Virus record (IMG/VR): IMGVR_UViG_3300047172_000034
Span: 1 to 61,318 of that record
DNA length: 61,318 bases
From: a virus
Direction: 5' to 3' (one strand)
Shown here: piece after piece, positions 1 to 6,833 of the stretch
Position numbering within the stretch: the first letter of the stretch is position 1
Layout: each line of letters starts with the position of its first letter
Notes under the pieces: model-generated
Told to the model about the DNA's origin: nothing
Seen by the model: only the letters and a program-made list of their open reading frames with translations
Database searches by the model: none
Program-made: the position numbers and the translations under genes

Positions 1-398
1 CAGCGATTTCTATAGCGGTAGGAGATGAACAATGTCCAAACGCCGCCCGGCCGGACAAAATCGATGCGGTGAAACGTCTCTGCGTTTGCCGCTCGAGTTT
101 CGCCGTGACCGCGAAAATTCATCTGGCCGAAAACGTCCTCTTCGATGTAATAGCCATCAAGAATGATCGATCGCCAATTCCACGGATGGTCATGGAGTTT
201 AGGATCCTTATCCGGCCTTAAGATATGATGTAGCCGAACGGCGAAGGGTAATCGCCAACTAAAAGGGATCACATGCCAACGTTCCATGTACCCTTCGAGG
301 TGGATGTACGGATGCCGGAATGCCCACCATTTGATCAGTCGAACGATGCGCGGCTGCGCGACGAATCGAGCGATCAGCCACCAGATCAAATCGATCAT
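1..398 (-). CDS. HDHPW-motif phage protein of unknown function, truncated by the window edge
   Basis: This gene reads leftward off the left edge, so only its first 132 residues are visible. The ATG at 398 overlaps the stop of the upstream J-domain gene (ATGA), which suggests translational coupling. An N-terminal stretch rich in Trp, Ile and Arg (MIDLIWWLIARF) is followed by HHILRPDKDPKLHDHPWNW, and later by GGVWTLFIS. This is the signature of a recurrent phage/prophage family with a cupin-like His cluster, probably metal-binding, whose function is not known to me. The visible part ends in YRYRNR followed by TG. Relatives continue with a WGF-like motif at this point, so the next base outside is probably G. 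The gene is real; no function is assigned. Confidence 0.75.
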   Translation of the reverse strand, partial: MIDLIWWLIARFVAQPRIVRLIKWWAFRHPYIHLEGYMERWHVIPFSWRLPFAVRLHHILRPDKDPKLHDHPWNWRSIILDGYYIEEDVFGQMNFRGHGETRAANAETFHRIDFVRPGGVWTLFISYRYRNR

Positions 399-1000
399 TG
401 GAATTGCTCCAAGCCTTGGTCGCGGGCGCGGTTGATGCGGGCCATTTCGCCAGCATCACCGCCGGCGTCCGGGTGATGAATTGAGGCGGCCCGCCGATAG
501 GCCAGCTTGATTTCCTCTTCGGTCGCGCTCGAGCTAACCCCAAGCACCTGCCACCATTGCTCCGGCGCCGGCAGCGCGGCGAACCCGGTAAAGGCACGGT
601 CAAGGATTTCCGCGCCGCCGTGGCGCTCGATAGCGCGCATGGCCGCGATCGTTGCGGCAAGCGCGGCCAGGTTGTCGGCGATGCGATCGTATCGATCCAT
701 CGCCATGCACTGTTCTTTGCCGTTGCGCTTCCAATAGACGGCGACGCCGGGATCTAAACCGGCCGTCGCCTGTTGGGAATAGGGAAGGCCGTCATTGCGG
801 AGTTTAAGATTCGACGAAATCAATATTTGCGATTCGGGAACCCCGAATGTCTTGAGTTCAGCGAGCAGGCGCCGCGTTCCTTTGCCGACGTCGAGCGATT
901 CGCCGGCCGCACTGAAGCGAGACTTCTTCCGAGAGAAGGGCGAAATGCGGCGCCAGCCGGGTGGCCACGTCAGCGGATATTTCGTGCTAGGCGCGCTCAT
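395..1000 (-). CDS. J-domain (DnaJ-like) phage protein
   Basis: The protein is 201 residues from the ATG at 1000, a start that overlaps the upstream stop (ATGA). The C-terminal third reads WWQVLGVSSSATEEEIKLAYRR and then IHHPDAGGD, a canonical J-domain helix II plus HPD loop, which in the family stimulates the ATPase of DnaK. The J-domain is C-terminal and there is no Gly/Phe or zinc region, so this is a type III-like J-protein. The N-terminal half (about residues 1-140) contains YWKRNGKEQCMAMDRYDRIADNLAALA, a pattern common in small phage proteins of unknown role. It may recruit host DnaK for phage replication or assembly. Upstream in-frame ATG/GTG codons exist but would overlap the previous gene extensively. 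Confidence 0.8.
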   Translation of the reverse strand: MSAPSTKYPLTWPPGWRRISPFSRKKSRFSAAGESLDVGKGTRRLLAELKTFGVPESQILISSNLKLRNDGLPYSQQATAGLDPGVAVYWKRNGKEQCMAMDRYDRIADNLAALAATIAAMRAIERHGGAEILDRAFTGFAALPAPEQWWQVLGVSSSATEEEIKLAYRRAASIHHPDAGGDAGEMARINRARDQGLEQFQ

Positions 1001-1221
1001 GGCAGGCGCACCGAATACGCGAGGCCGCAGAAGCCGCGATCCGTCGGCTGCGGCGGCTCGCTCGGCCCGCCGGCTTCCCAACGCCACTGCGAACACCGGG
1101 GACCGACGCATTTCGCGGTCACAGGTCTAACGGCTAAATACGAATTGTATGCCCCAGCGTTCCCGAAAATGCGGATATGAGGACACCACAACGCCGACGC
1201 TTCGGCCTCGGTGACGATCAC
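997..1221 (-). CDS. small Cys/Trp-containing hypothetical protein
   Basis: This 74-residue protein begins with MIVTEAEASALWCPHIRIF. It has Cys residues at about positions 13, 38, 43 and 65, possibly a degenerate zinc site. Its stop overlaps the start of the J-domain gene (ATGA), so the two are likely co-translated. It is the first gene of the leftward group on this side of the attachment-site candidate. I do not recognise a family. The tight coupling is the main evidence that it is expressed. Confidence 0.55.
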   Translation of the reverse strand: MIVTEAEASALWCPHIRIFGNAGAYNSYLAVRPVTAKCVGPRCSQWRWEAGGPSEPPQPTDRGFCGLAYSVRLP

Positions 1222-1238
1222 AGCGCACCGCCAATATC

Positions 1239-1258
1239 TGTGCCCAAATTGTGCCCAA
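1239..1258. repeat. two direct copies of TGTGCCCAA, 11 bp apart
   Basis: TGTGCCCAA occurs at 1239-1247 and again at 1250-1258, one helical turn apart, about 70 bp from the attachment-core candidate. This spacing is typical of arm-type integrase binding sites, but nothing else proves that role. Confidence 0.35.
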
Positions 1259-1293
1259 GCGTAGGGTAATCAGGGGTATTGGAGGGGCGATGG

Positions 1294-1321
1294 GGCGGCT
1301 GAAATCGCTGTTTCAGCCGCC
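1294..1321 (-). terminator. hairpin directly 3' of the tmRNA/tRNA-like sequence
   Basis: GGCGGCTGAAA at 1294-1304 pairs perfectly with 1311-1321 (11 bp, 6-nt loop). On the minus strand it starts only a few bases after the CCA end of the tRNA-like sequence. That fits the factor-independent terminator of the host RNA gene, although no U-run follows. Confidence 0.6.
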
Positions 1322-1325
1322 TAAT

Positions 1326-1371
1326 TGGTGGAGCCGGGGGGAATCGAACCCGCGCCCGTTTCAGTCGAATC
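1326..1371 (-). other. attachment site candidate: 3' end of a tmRNA (ssrA) or tRNA gene
   Basis: The minus strand reads GCGGGTTCGATTCC, then CCCCGGCTCCACCA. This is a T-arm with TTCGATT loop, the 3' acceptor strand and an encoded CCA. The preceding CTGAAACGGGC also resembles the segment before the T-arm of tmRNA, and the acceptor end GCTCCACCA matches the tmRNA type. No 5' half of a tRNA is present, because the integrase gene begins 33 bp away. A bare RNA-gene 3' end beside an integrase is the usual form of an att site. One T-stem pair (C-C) is mismatched. ssrA is preferred but a tRNA is possible. Confidence 0.7.
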
Positions 1372-1403
1372 ATAATGTTACCTCTTTTCGTGCCCGGATC
1401 GTG

Positions 1404-2534
1404 TCATTTCAGCAAGCGCACCGCGAGCTCGCCAGCGTTGGTATTCATGTCCGCAACGAATCGGGTGTAAACCTTCAGCGTCACCGCGAGATCCGCGTGA
1501 CCCATTTGCCTCGAGACCCACAGCGGCGACTCTCCGGCGTTCAACATCCAGGAGGCGTAGGTGTGCCTCAATTGCCGCGGGAAGCGATAGCGAACACCGG
1601 CCGCCTCTAAGGCGGCATGCCAGCGGTTTCGGAGCGGTTTGTCGTGACCCCACGCCTCGCCGGTCGTCGGGCTGAGAAAAATCTCCTTGTGAAGTAGGCG
1701 AGTCAGCGGTTTCTGACGCGCCAGAGCCGCTAGGGCAGGCGCCAGCAGTTTGACTTCCCGAACCCCTGCGCGAGTCTTAGTAGCCTTCAATCGCCCGGCA
1801 CGCGACGCCTTATCGACGCTGATGACGCCCCGGTCCAGATCGACATCACCCCAGCGCAGGGCAAATAGCTCGCCTTCGCGCAGCCCGGTCCACGCCCAGA
1901 ATTCGACCAAATTAGCGACCGCAGGCTCCAAACGGGGCAACGCGGCGTCTATCTCTTTTTTGGTAAACGGGTCAATGACATCCTTGCGCAGCGCCGTCGG
2001 GCGCCGGACCTTCACGCCGGCGATCGGGTCGGCCACCAGCAGCTTCGCTGGGCTCACCGCGTAGCGGCATGCCTGACGCAGCGGCGTCAGCAGATTTAAA
2101 ATTCGCTTCTTGCTCGAGTTCTGCTCACTGATCCAGCACGCGACGTCGGCGAGCGTGAAGTCCGCTAGATTGGTGGAGCCGAATCGTGGTGCCCAAGTCG
2201 TGCGGCAATACTCTGCATAATCGCCATAAGTCTCAGGCTGTAGTTGTGGTCGAACATGGTTTAACCATTCGATTAGCAGCTCACCGACAGTGACTGTTTT
2301 TGCCGGCGTCAATGAAAGACGGCGTGCATGCTTAGAGTTGGGGAAGTGTTTGCCGTAGTCGAATTGCCCGCGGGCGATTTCGTCCTCGATCAGCGCTTTG
2401 CGATTCGCGGCCCATTTCAAATTAGCGGCTGTCGATGGCAGTTTGAACTGCTCGCGACAGCGCGCGCCGCGATATTGGAAGGAGATCATGATGGCTTTAG
2501 CCCCGCGGCGCTGAATGCCTGACCTTGTACCCAT
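1404..2534 (-). CDS. int: tyrosine-type site-specific integrase
   Basis: The 376-residue protein has three regions. Residues 1-65 (start MGTRSGI, then ISFQYRGARCRE and ARGQFDYGKHFP) are an Arm DNA-binding domain of the DUF3596 type. A SAM-like core-binding domain follows at about 80-170. The catalytic domain carries Arg219 (WTGLREGEL), a Lys-containing beta hairpin (LKATKTRAGVREVKL), QLRHTYAS around residue 323, MGH, and the nucleophile Tyr356 (KVYTRF). The first His of the usual HxxR box is Arg here. The chosen ATG gives the complete Arm domain and overlaps the excisionase gene by 49 bp. The att candidate lies just downstream. It catalyses phage integration and, with the excisionase, excision. 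Confidence 0.95.
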   Translation of the reverse strand: MGTRSGIQRRGAKAIMISFQYRGARCREQFKLPSTAANLKWAANRKALIEDEIARGQFDYGKHFPNSKHARRLSLTPAKTVTVGELLIEWLNHVRPQLQPETYGDYAEYCRTTWAPRFGSTNLADFTLADVACWISEQNSSKKRILNLLTPLRQACRYAVSPAKLLVADPIAGVKVRRPTALRKDVIDPFTKKEIDAALPRLEPAVANLVEFWAWTGLREGELFALRWGDVDLDRGVISVDKASRAGRLKATKTRAGVREVKLLAPALAALARQKPLTRLLHKEIFLSPTTGEAWGHDKPLRNRWHAALEAAGVRYRFPRQLRHTYASWMLNAGESPLWVSRQMGHADLAVTLKVYTRFVADMNTNAGELAVRLLK

Positions 2535-2689
2535 GCTTCGACCGCCTCAATGTTGATGAAAATGCAACCGTCTGGCGCTTTCTGCCAAATATCGCCTTGT
2601 AACCAAATACCATCTTGGATCTTCCGACGCACGGCTTTTTCGGTGTACCCCGAAAGTTCGGAAAATTTTGTTATGCGTACCCAGTTCAT
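2486..2689 (-). CDS. xis: excisionase-like protein
   Basis: This 67-residue protein begins MNWVRITKFSELSGYTEKAV and continues with RRKIQDGIW, IWQKAPDGCIFINIE and a final Trp-containing helix. It is the winged-helix, MerR-like fold of phage excisionases, which bind and bend attachment-site DNA to direct the integrase toward excision. It lies directly upstream of int in the same orientation and overlaps it by 49 bp. Its own upstream region is the pentanucleotide array, so any promoter or mRNA element for xis-int lies in or beyond that repeat. Confidence 0.9.
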   Translation of the reverse strand: MNWVRITKFSELSGYTEKAVRRKIQDGIWLQGDIWQKAPDGCIFINIEAVEAWVQGQAFSAAGLKPS

Positions 2690-2696
2690 TTAAGAA

Positions 2697-3035
2697 ACCC
2701 TTGCCTGCCCCGCCTTGCCCCGCCTTGCCCCGCCATGCCATGCCTGCCTCGCCTGCCATGCCTCGCCTTGCCGCGCCCCGCCCCGCCGCGCCTCGCCTGC
2801 CATGCCTCGCCCCGCCGCGCCTTGCCTGCCTTGCCTTGCCTGCCTCGCCTTGCCGTGCCTAGCCGAGCCTTGCCGAGCCTTGCCTCGCCATGCCTCGCCT
2901 GCCATGCCTTGCCCAGCCGTGCCATGCCAAGCCGTGACATGCCTAGCCGTGCCTCGCCTGCCATGCCTAGCCTCGCCATGCCGAGCCTCGCCTCGCCGCG
3001 CCTGGCCCTGCCTGCCATGCCTCGCCTTGCCGCAA
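2697..3035. repeat. imperfect GCCNN pentanucleotide array
   Basis: About 340 bp consist of GCCNN units (GCCTT, GCCTC, GCCAT, GCCCC, GCCGC, GCCTA, GCCGA), with occasional 4-bp GCCT units that shift the phase. Several frames are open through it and encode low-complexity Ala/Pro/Arg or Gly/Lys/Gln peptides, which I regard as artefacts. Leftward mRNA from the RAMP-like operon would carry a GGCNN repeat just before xis. I recall similar arrays beside phage integration genes but know no function. There is no gene in this stretch. Confidence 0.9.
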
Positions 3036-3042
3036 ACTAAAT

Positions 3043-3561
3043 CTAATCGATCGACACATCACCCGACGAATCCTCTGCCGGCTTTTTCAATCTAAGCAAA
3101 GCCGCCTCGATGCGATCCTGTCGAATCTCCATCGCGCGCATGTTCCCGTACAAAGCACCCACCACGAGCAACTGCCCTTGATGAGCCAATCGCTGATTGG
3201 CATCCATTTCGTCCCAGCGAACATGTTGCAGCGTTTGGAGACCACGTTCTAACTGCCGATCGGCTTTGTTCTTTCTATCCGCGGCCAATTGCATGTGCTG
3301 AACGGCCGGAGCCAATCGGTAACCGACATTGCGCACGTTATGCAGAGCGCGCGCCTGTTCCTTAAGCAGACGCGAATAAATGCTGGCACACACTTGGCGC
3401 ACATGTTTCGTGGTGTAAGTGAAGTTGGTCGCGTTCGACAATTCAGCAGCAATCTCTTCGAAGGTGAATACCGTGCCCGGCTGTTTATCTCGAAAGAGAT
3501 CCAACACCACTTGTGCGTTGGAGCGGCCGTCAGCCCGCTTGATCTTGAAAGGGGAACCCAT
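3043..3561 (-). CDS. phage protein with winged-helix-like N-terminus
   Basis: This is a 172-residue protein from the ATG at 3561, whose first base is shared with the last base of the upstream stop (TAATG). A longer upstream start would run antisense to nothing but would overlap the previous gene. Residues 10-80 (AQVVLDLFRDKQPGTVFTFEEIAAEL, TTKHVRQVCASIYSRL, VRNVGYRL) look like a winged helix with a terminal hairpin resembling OmpR-type wings. The second half is a predicted coiled coil (QLERGLQTLQHV to RIEAALLRLKKP). It is probably a DNA-binding regulator or replication accessory protein. No close family is recognised. Confidence 0.7.
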   Translation of the reverse strand: MGSPFKIKRADGRSNAQVVLDLFRDKQPGTVFTFEEIAAELSNATNFTYTTKHVRQVCASIYSRLLKEQARALHNVRNVGYRLAPAVQHMQLAADRKNKADRQLERGLQTLQHVRWDEMDANQRLAHQGQLLVVGALYGNMRAMEIRQDRIEAALLRLKKPAEDSSGDVSID

Positions 3562-4136
3562 TACAGCACCTTCACGGCAGCAGTGAAGCGGCCATAGCCA
3601 ATCGCCCGCGCGTCGCCGACGCCTTCGACTACGCCAGCAAGCTCCAAGATTCGTTCGAATTCGTCGAAATTCAGGCCCGCATCCTCGACAAAAAGGCCGT
3701 TGATCCTCAACGCCCAAGGGAAAAATTGCGGGCGCACGCGCATGACGCGTTTATTGCCGATGCCGACGGATAGGCGCGAATGAAATCGCTTATCCGCGAA
3801 AACTTCGTCAATGTCCTTCGGACCGTCGTAAATCAAAGGGACGTTGAGATCGCCGAAGGATAAGGTACGTTCAACGCCTTTACCCTGTTTGCTAATCTTC
3901 GCCGCGTTGATGAGGCACTTCCTGACCTTCGAGGAAGGCTGAACGATAATGCCGTTCTGTTCATAAAGCCCGCCGTACCATTCGAGACGTTCGATGTGGT
4001 TGAGATCGTCGTCGGTCTTTTTCCGCTTGGATGTAAGGCTTTTGATTTGCCGGTTGAGTTCAAACTCCGGATCCACCATTCTCGGGTTGTGGCACAAGAG
4101 CGGGCTGGTTCCGGTCAATGTAATTGAAATATTCAT
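3561..4136 (-). CDS. conserved phage protein with RAMP-like glycine-rich loop
   Basis: The protein is 191 residues. A good ribosome-binding site (AAAGGAAAT) precedes the ATG. It starts with ITLTGTSPLLCHNPR, has a conserved TSKRKKTDDD segment, and ends with GVVEGVGDARAIGYGRF. Proteins of this pattern are widespread in siphoviruses and carry no known function. The N-terminal SPLL beta strand and the terminal G-x-G...R..GYGRF loop resemble the ferredoxin-like RAMP fold of Cas7/Csm3-type RNA-binding proteins. That resemblance is my inference from motif pattern only. It is the first gene after the leftward promoter at 4250-4278, in an operon with the winged-helix gene. Confidence 0.75.
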   Translation of the reverse strand: MNISITLTGTSPLLCHNPRMVDPEFELNRQIKSLTSKRKKTDDDLNHIERLEWYGGLYEQNGIIVQPSSKVRKCLINAAKISKQGKGVERTLSFGDLNVPLIYDGPKDIDEVFADKRFHSRLSVGIGNKRVMRVRPQFFPWALRINGLFVEDAGLNFDEFERILELAGVVEGVGDARAIGYGRFTAAVKVL

Positions 4137-4249
4137 TTAAATTTCCTTTGGTGTTTGCCGTTTGACCGCAACGGTCTGGCATACCAATTAGCTTTCGCGA
4201 AACAGTCGCGTCTGTGATGCTCGATGCACCGGCGAAAACTTTACCAATC

Positions 4250-4278
4250 AATTACCAAAAGGTAAAGCAATTTTTCAA
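4250..4278 (-). promoter_or_regulatory. leftward sigma70-like promoter overlapped by operator
   Basis: On the minus strand TTGAAA (4278-4273) is separated by 17 bp from GTAATT (4255-4250). The 14-bp operator TTACC-N4-GGTAA at 4252-4265 covers the -10 box. The geometry is identical to the promoter at 12194-12222. It would drive the genes from 4136 leftward, possibly to xis and int. Confidence 0.6.
4252..4265. promoter_or_regulatory. palindromic operator TTACCAAAAGGTAA
   Basis: A perfect pair of half-sites TTACC/GGTAA surrounds AAAA in the 181-bp gap between two leftward genes. A further half-site TTACC lies at 4241-4245. The same palindrome flanks the repressor gene, so the likely ligand is the phage repressor or Cro. 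Confidence 0.75.
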
Positions 4279-4317
4279 GAAAACGCAAAAAATTTTGCGG
4301 CAGAAATTCCGACGTTT

Positions 4318-4866
4318 TTACCCATAGGTGTCAAAACCGATGCAAAACTTGTTAGGCGAATTTGCATATTCTCCCGGCCAGAGAATTGCTATAGGGATTC
4401 GATGTCCTGGCTTGCCTTGAGGCAGTTTGTCGTTTTGTACTCTAACGATGAAACAGTCAAACAACTCCGAGTCCTCAGTGATCGACAAAATGCGCGAGCC
4501 CTCGGGAAGCCGAAGCGCCTGCACCAAAATATCGTGATGGAATTGAACATTGGCCTGCCGATAGCGTTGCTCACCGCCAGCAAGCTGTTCTAAATGTGCC
4601 ATCGAATTGATGTCGGGCTGGCGTAGGTTATATTCCGCCAGAGAATCGAGATCCGGCTCACTCGGCAGATCTGCGGTGCCGAGTTTCACCCCATCGACTC
4701 CTTCCGCCTTGAGCCCGGCAATCAGCGCGTCGAGCTCGGCATCCGCCGGATTGATCGCGTGTAACACCTTGCCCACCCGCGCGCTGGGTGGAAGCACCGA
4801 ATTGCCGGCGCACTGGTGGCCGGCTGTCGGGTCATAATCCGCGTCGCAAAAATTGCAGCGCGTCAT
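4318..4866 (-). CDS. hypothetical protein with N-terminal Cys/His cluster
   Basis: The 182-residue protein starts MTRCNFCDADYDPTAGHQC, a likely CxxC...HxxC zinc finger of the type that opens many small phage proteins. The middle has a conserved-looking acidic segment (LPSEPDLDSLAEYNL). The C-terminal half contains alternating hydrophobic strands (ILSITEDSELFDCFIVRVQ). The start overlaps the end of the upstream coiled-coil gene (ATGA), so it belongs to the leftward early operon. No function can be given. Confidence 0.65.
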   Translation of the reverse strand: MTRCNFCDADYDPTAGHQCAGNSVLPPSARVGKVLHAINPADAELDALIAGLKAEGVDGVKLGTADLPSEPDLDSLAEYNLRQPDINSMAHLEQLAGGEQRYRQANVQFHHDILVQALRLPEGSRILSITEDSELFDCFIVRVQNDKLPQGKPGHRIPIAILWPGEYANSPNKFCIGFDTYG

Positions 4867-5147
4867 GCTTCACGCGTAAAATCGCGCACGGCATTAAGCA
4901 AGGCGATCGCAGCCGCCTCTTTTTCGGCATCCTCGACTCGCTTTTTGACGAATTGCCGTTCGACCTCTGTCGCGTTCGTGCCAAGATCATAACGCAACGC
5001 ATCGACGCGGATCTGTGCCTTGGCAAGTTCGATTTCGTGGTGGCGAACGTCACTCTTTAAACTTTCGAGATACCCGCGTTGCCGCTCGACGGCTCGCAGG
5101 GCATCCGTAAATTCTCTTCGCAAAATCTCAATGGAAATGCTCAACAT
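4863..5147 (-). CDS. small coiled-coil hypothetical protein
   Basis: This 94-residue, highly charged and helical protein has heptad-like spacing from residue 8 to 80 (REFTDALRAVERQRGYLESL, KKRVEDAEKEAAAIALLNAV). It probably forms a coiled coil or helical dimer. It sits one base after the helicase stop and overlaps the next gene by ATGA, so it is embedded in the replication operon. No family is recognised. Confidence 0.65.
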   Translation of the reverse strand: MLSISIEILRREFTDALRAVERQRGYLESLKSDVRHHEIELAKAQIRVDALRYDLGTNATEVERQFVKKRVEDAEKEAAAIALLNAVRDFTREA

Positions 5148-5148
5148 A

Positions 5149-6582
5149 TCAATTTCTCCTTTTCATAGCGCCCATTAACGAATCCTGGAGCGTGCGTTTC
5201 GATTCGCGCCGTTCCATGACGTCTTCTTCGATGGTGTCGCGCGCGACGATGTGATGCACGTACACGCTGCGGTTATGACCCGATTGCGCCTGGCGAGTAG
5301 GGCCGATACGTTCGATGATCTGAAGATATTCCTCGAGGTTCCAGTCGTGGCTGAAGAAGGCGATGATGTTGCCGCCGTCCTGGAGATTCAGCCCGTGACC
5401 CGCCGACTTAGGATGAGCGAGTAGCATCGGGATTCGCCCGGCATTCCACTCCCGGATCGTTCCAGGGTCATTGTCCAAGAGCCGAGCTCGAGGGAATGCC
5501 GCGAGAAGTCGTTCACGGTCGCTGCGAAAATGGAAGGCCACCAGGACGGGCGCACCAGCCGCTTCGGAGACCACAGATTCCAGCGCCTGAATTTTCGCAT
5601 CGTGAACCTCTTTCCAGATTTTGGGGCCGTCTTGTTTCTCGCCTAATTCGGGATCCAGATAGATGGCGCCGGCGGCCAATTGCAGCAGCTTCTGCGTCTT
5701 CGCCGCCGCGTTGAATGCCTCGATCGGCTCGCCTTCGAGCTCTGTGAACAACGTTTTTTCCATGTCGCGGTACATTTGCCGTACGCGGGCCGGGAGTTCC
5801 ACGTAAATCGCGTTAGAGATCAACGGCGGCAGATTGAAGTGATCCTTGGCCTCGACGGAGTAACAGACATCGGCGAGCCGCGCGTCGATCTGCGCCTTGC
5901 CAAATGTGCTCAACTCCCAAGTCCCTGGATAGTCACCGCGCGGGATGCAGGTGAAATAGCGTTGCCTATAGGCCTCAAAATTGCGCCCGAGCCGGACGCC
6001 GCCGTCGATGTACCAAGTCTGGCCCCAAAGATCGAGATAGCCATTCGGCGCCGGCGTGCCGGAGAGATTCATCCACCGATGCGTCTTGCCGCCATGCGCG
6101 ACGCGGCCCAGGGCCTTGGCGCGTTTGCCACCCTGGCCGGTAACGAACATCTTGCCTTGCTTGGAAATCTGAATCGAAACGCGCAGGCTTTTCAGCCGCG
6201 TCGATTCATCCGGCAGCACGTTGATGAAAGGCCATTTACCGTCGAGCGTTTCGATCAGCCACGGTAAATTTTCATAGTTCATCGTGAAAACGTTGGCGTC
6301 TCGCTTCAACGCTTTAACACGTTGCGCGACGTCGCCGACGACGGGCGAAATCTCCAAACCTTTCAAATGCGGCCATTTGGCAAGTTCATCCGGCCAAGTG
6401 GATTGCGCCACGCGCAGCGGCGCAAGCACCAGCGTCGGACCCGCTTCGACGTAGGACAGATGATCGAGCGCGGTCAACGCGGTCAGAGTCTTACCGAGCC
6501 CCATGCCGGCCCACAGCGCGCCGCGAGGCACGTTGAGAATGTGATCCAGCATCGGGTATTGATAGGGCCGCAATTCAAGCAT
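5149..6582 (-). CDS. SNF2-family DEAD/H-box helicase
   Basis: The protein is 477 residues. The N-terminal RecA-like domain has a Q-like motif (LRPYQYPML), Walker A GMGLGKT with Lys31, motif Ia VLAPLRV, and motif II as P-D-E-S-T at 124-128. Motif III is LSGTPAPNG. The C-terminal RecA-like domain carries NLQDGGNIIAFF and IIERIGPTRQAQ (motifs V and VI, the latter with GPTR rather than the usual GRTH-like form). This is the compact phage SNF2-type helicase usually found beside VRR-NUC nuclease and family A polymerase. Its role is probably duplex remodelling during phage replication or recombination. It overlaps the upstream small gene by 8 bp. Confidence 0.92.
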   Translation of the reverse strand: MLELRPYQYPMLDHILNVPRGALWAGMGLGKTLTALTALDHLSYVEAGPTLVLAPLRVAQSTWPDELAKWPHLKGLEISPVVGDVAQRVKALKRDANVFTMNYENLPWLIETLDGKWPFINVLPDESTRLKSLRVSIQISKQGKMFVTGQGGKRAKALGRVAHGGKTHRWMNLSGTPAPNGYLDLWGQTWYIDGGVRLGRNFEAYRQRYFTCIPRGDYPGTWELSTFGKAQIDARLADVCYSVEAKDHFNLPPLISNAIYVELPARVRQMYRDMEKTLFTELEGEPIEAFNAAAKTQKLLQLAAGAIYLDPELGEKQDGPKIWKEVHDAKIQALESVVSEAAGAPVLVAFHFRSDRERLLAAFPRARLLDNDPGTIREWNAGRIPMLLAHPKSAGHGLNLQDGGNIIAFFSHDWNLEEYLQIIERIGPTRQAQSGHNRSVYVHHIVARDTIEEDVMERRESKRTLQDSLMGAMKRRN

Positions 6583-6736
6583 GCGGCTTCGCCAACTCCG
6601 CGATTAACGCGTCCGCATACTGCAACGCCGCCGTGGCGATCTGCTCCGGCGTCTCACGACCGCCGAGCGATCCGATCAACGCCTGCATGCTCAGCGCCGC
6701 GAGCAATGCGCGGAATTCCGGTTCGTTCTCATTCAT
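6575..6736 (-). CDS. small hypothetical phage protein (53 residues)
   Basis: This is a short gene with start ATG at 6736, preceded by the ribosome-binding site AGGAGG a few bases upstream. The product begins MNENEPEFRALLAALSMQAL and ends with ADALIAELAKPHA. The pattern EQIATAALQYADALI is common in small proteins beside phage helicase or nuclease genes. Its end overlaps the helicase start by 8 bp, and its start overlaps the end of the small membrane gene. Function is unknown, but the placement and ribosome-binding site support expression. Confidence 0.65.
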   Translation of the reverse strand: MNENEPEFRALLAALSMQALIGSLGGRETPEQIATAALQYADALIAELAKPHA

Positions 6737-6833
6737 CGTTATCCTCCTGTCCAACTGATTGATCGAAAATTAACCCGAGAAAAAAGCCGATAGACAAACC
6801 GATCAGTGTGCCCAAGGCGAAAATTCCTAACAT
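6729..6833 (-). CDS. small single-span membrane protein (34 residues)
   Basis: The start at 6833 has GGAG seven bases upstream. The product begins MLGIFALGTLIGLSIGFFLG and then LIF, a single glycine-rich membrane span followed by a short acidic tail. It overlaps both neighbours by 5 to 8 bp in a tightly packed operon. Such tiny membrane proteins are frequent in phage early regions and have no assigned role. Confidence 0.55.
   Translation of the reverse strand: MLGIFALGTLIGLSIGFFLGLIFDQSVGQEDNDE

Noticed and set aside
1326-1371. A functional complete tRNA gene
   Set aside because: Only the 3' T-arm and acceptor strand are present; the integrase gene occupies the place of the 5' part.
2697-3035. 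A CRISPR array
   Set aside because: The repeats are 5-bp units without unique spacers.
2686-3040. Several open frames of 60-140 codons on both strands within the GCCNN array
   Set aside because: They are by-products of the pentanucleotide repeat, low in complexity, with no ribosome-binding site of note and no family resemblance.
4060-4251. Leftward TTG-started frame overlapping the leader of the RAMP-like gene
   Set aside because: It overlaps the downstream gene out of frame, lacks a ribosome-binding site and covers the operator region.
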